15,427 nt of DNA from Anaerolineales bacterium (GTDB lineage: Bacteria > Chloroflexota > Anaerolineae > Anaerolineales > E44-bin32). The stretch spans positions 1 through 15,427 of the forward strand of contig DAOVFE010000012.1 of the NCBI GenBank assembly GCA_030673085.1, in the 5' to 3' direction. Positions 13,755-15,427 of the stretch are shown here, one piece after another (within the stretch, counting starts at the first letter, position 1; each line of letters begins with the position of its first letter). Both the position numbers and the translations under genes were made by a program. The notes under the pieces are model-generated. The model saw only the letters and a program-made list of their open reading frames with translations. It had not been told where the DNA came from and ran no database searches.

Positions 13755-14474
13755 CTAACGGGGTGATGGGTTGAGTGGCGGCAAGCGAACAATGCTGGTA
13801 GCTAACCAGTGATCGCCGCTAGCATCAAGCTTGCCATAAACGGCGATGCCATCTCCGATATTCAACTGAGGGAGCAAGAGCTTGGCGCCATCAAGATCCT
13901 CAATGCGTGTTTCTGGGGATATTTCGACCAATTGTGGCCCATCCTCGGTAGCGAGTCTGATTCTGTCTTCCTCTATATGTCGAATTTGACCAAGTATATC
14001 TGGATGCTGATCCTTATCTTGTGGATGGTTTGGATTGGTTTGTAAGGGCAGGCGCACGATGCGTGTGGCCAGTAATACCTTATCATTTGTGATGTCGCGC
14101 TGGCCATATACTGCAACGTTATCATCGCGTTTTAATTGGGAGAGTGAGAGCTCCGTGCCGCTAAGATCCACGACTCGGGTATCGGAAGTGACTCGTATCA
14201 GTCGAGGGCCATCTTGAGTGAGCAGCTCGAGTGCATCTTCCGAAATAGTCCAGATGCGGCCGAGGAGATCCGGGCGTTGATTGCCTTGAGGGGGAGCCTG
14301 ATTTTGGCCAGCGGGTTTTGGTTGGGGAACGGCATGAAACCCTGGTTGACGGGCAAGGCCTTTTATGCTCCAGCCGTATCGACCCACATAAACGCCGAAT
14401 GAGAAGGCGGCGGTTAGCAGCATTAAGATTAAAATGCCAGCGCCGATTATTATCTGCCAGCGATGTTCAACCAT
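13755..14474 (-). CDS. membrane-anchored protein with two DUF5666 domains
   Basis: A single N-terminal helix (about 9-29) anchors a 239-residue protein whose remainder should lie outside the membrane. A Pro/Gln-rich linker (about 40-66) precedes two similar beta-rich repeats at about 71-142 and 160-232. They align as GRIWTISEDALELLTQDGPR versus GQIRHIEEDRIRLATEDGPQ, then DDNVAVYGQ versus GDGIAVYGK, and each ends with (T/S)IVRLP. This matches DUF5666, a small OB-like exported domain of unknown role. The ATG at 14474 is inside the end of the upstream gene (25-bp overlap), with a GGAAAG site just before it, so the pair is translationally coupled. The two domains probably arose by internal duplication. 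No catalytic motif is apparent. Confidence 0.75.
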   Translation of the reverse strand: MVEHRWQIIIGAGILILMLLTAAFSFGVYVGRYGWSIKGLARQPGFHAVPQPKPAGQNQAPPQGNQRPDLLGRIWTISEDALELLTQDGPRLIRVTSDTRVVDLSGTELSLSQLKRDDNVAVYGQRDITNDKVLLATRIVRLPLQTNPNHPQDKDQHPDILGQIRHIEEDRIRLATEDGPQLVEISPETRIEDLDGAKLLLPQLNIGDGIAVYGKLDASGDHWLATSIVRLPPLNPSPR

Positions 14475-15427
14475 CTTTCCATCATCTCCAATTGATCGAC
14501 TATAGTGATTTCACCAAGATCGATTTCAGTTTGGCTTTGATCCGACCGAATCGAGAGCCTATGAGCGCCGGGTGTAATTGTGGATGGAATCACGAGCCAG
14601 TAATCCTCTACGATCACCTGGTCGGAATCGAGCCCAATCTCGCGCTGGTAGCGTTGCAAATTGCTAAGACCGAGTTCATGGACCTCCAAGGGCTGATCGT
14701 CGATGAAAGTGATCACCCTTTTCAATTCGGGTTGATAAAGCTGCAAATATAGCACAATGTGAATCCGCGCCCCGCTTTCTAGAGTCATCGGGCTAAGGTC
14801 TGCTCCCAGGATCCTCAGGCCGTTGAGATCGGCTTCGAGAGGAATGCTCGGGTTGGCATTGGTAATAACTAACTCGGGTGGTTCGGCTGAAAGCGCATAT
14901 AGGATAAGGTGACTGCGAGCGCGGGCCCCACCTTCAGTCTGTGTGCCGAAGAGAATGGGAATCTGCCACCAATCGGCATCGATTATGCCAGCAGGTAGCG
15001 CACCGGGCCTGCGTCTTTGTGGTTGGTTTAATACTGGCGTGGTTGTGAAAATATCCCGTCCGGCAAGGCCCATTCCGGCGGGATCAGGCGTCGTCAATGC
15101 CGGCAATAGCACATCAGGCCGCGTATCATAGGCTAATTGCCAATAAAATGCGTCGTATCCAAATACCCCGCTAGAAGTAAGTAGTACCGCGCCTTCGGGG
15201 AGCATTTCCCAGATGTTGGCATAGAAATCGTTTACCGCCACATCGCGACTGTGATCGCTGATCTTCCAATGGAAAAGAAGCGGGAAAATAGCTAGGGCTA
15301 TTGTTGTGATACAAAGAATCAGATTGGCTACTCGAGTCAATCGATCTCGTTTCAACAAGCGAGCCGCAGCCGAGAGGCCTCCCAGGGTTTCTGCGGCGCC
15401 AAAAGCGATAAACAATGCCCAAAAGAA
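14450..15427 (-). CDS. C-terminal part of a large membrane protein, DUF2723/mannosyltransferase-like
   Basis: The frame is open from the right window edge to TAA at 14450, giving 325 codons; TTG at 15415 is unlikely to be the start because the frame continues beyond the window. Near its start it has a hydrophobic membrane helix (NLILCITTIALAIFPLLFHW), then a soluble region opening with NDFYANIWEMLPEGAVLLTS, and YDAFYWQLAYDTRPDVLLPA. That pattern, an export-side domain after many helices, is that of DUF2723/TMEM260-type proteins thought to transfer mannose-like sugars from lipid carriers. About residues 170-320 form a beta-rich domain of unknown role. The N-terminal catalytic helices lie outside the window, so activity cannot be judged. 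It overlaps the DUF5666 gene and is probably in the same operon. Confidence 0.65.
   Translation of the reverse strand, partial: FFWALFIAFGAAETLGGLSAAARLLKRDRLTRVANLILCITTIALAIFPLLFHWKISDHSRDVAVNDFYANIWEMLPEGAVLLTSSGVFGYDAFYWQLAYDTRPDVLLPALTTPDPAGMGLAGRDIFTTTPVLNQPQRRRPGALPAGIIDADWWQIPILFGTQTEGGARARSHLILYALSAEPPELVITNANPSIPLEADLNGLRILGADLSPMTLESGARIHIVLYLQLYQPELKRVITFIDDQPLEVHELGLSNLQRYQREIGLDSDQVIVEDYWLVIPSTITPGAHRLSIRSDQSQTEIDLGEITIVDQLEMMERWLNIAGR

Overview
The window looks like part of a chromosome from an uncultured or poorly characterised bacterium, most probably a Chloroflexota (Anaerolineae-like) member. This is an inference from four things: a RodZ-like protein with a Thr/Pro-rich low-complexity exterior, an L9 protein with a long acidic tail, a two-domain DUF5666 membrane protein next to a large mannosyltransferase-like membrane protein, and selA beside an M24 peptidase. 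No search could be run, so the phylum is tentative. The gene set is housekeeping plus cell envelope. No CRISPR array, prophage, intact insertion sequence, rRNA or tRNA was seen.

Layout. At 1-3024 (minus strand) a probable operon reads a four-helix membrane protein, selA (overlapping it by 19 bp), then an M24 metallopeptidase that runs off the left end. A 113-bp divergent promoter region (3025-3137) separates it from an ABC-F ATPase (3138-5042). An LCP-family cell-wall ligase follows (5089-6504); its likely promoter overlaps the ABC-F stop codon. A 366-bp gap with two strong hairpins leads to a minus-strand Lgt-family membrane protein (6871-7617) that lacks most of the catalytic residues of true Lgt.

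At 7850-9067 there is a scrapyard: the C-terminal end of an SPFH/band-7 protein, an intact GNAT acetyltransferase, and a frameshifted, truncated transposase remnant with one IS end still visible. Just beyond it lies a near-consensus promoter for rplI (9088-9116), a leader hairpin, and L9 with a tail built of 30-residue repeats. Two inverted repeats separate rplI from a tight rodZ-like/rimO pair (10076-12340).

From 12341 to 13754 only one convincing gene is present, a small DUF1232 membrane protein (12808-13128). The rest is AT-richer and holds hairpins and short coding-like relics, including two homologous small minus-strand reading frames, one of which is frameshifted. The right end (13755-15427, minus) holds the C-terminal part of a large membrane glycosyltransferase-like protein and, overlapping its stop, a membrane-anchored protein with two DUF5666 domains.

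How the genes relate: LCP, RodZ-like, Lgt-like, DUF5666 and the mannosyltransferase-like protein all act at the envelope. SelA, ABC-F, L9, RimO (which modifies ribosomal protein S12) and the GNAT protein act on translation. I found no clearly new multi-gene system. The items most worth a second look are the catalytically altered Lgt paralogue, the repeated small frames at 13439-13741, the L9 tail repeats, and the relics around rplI.
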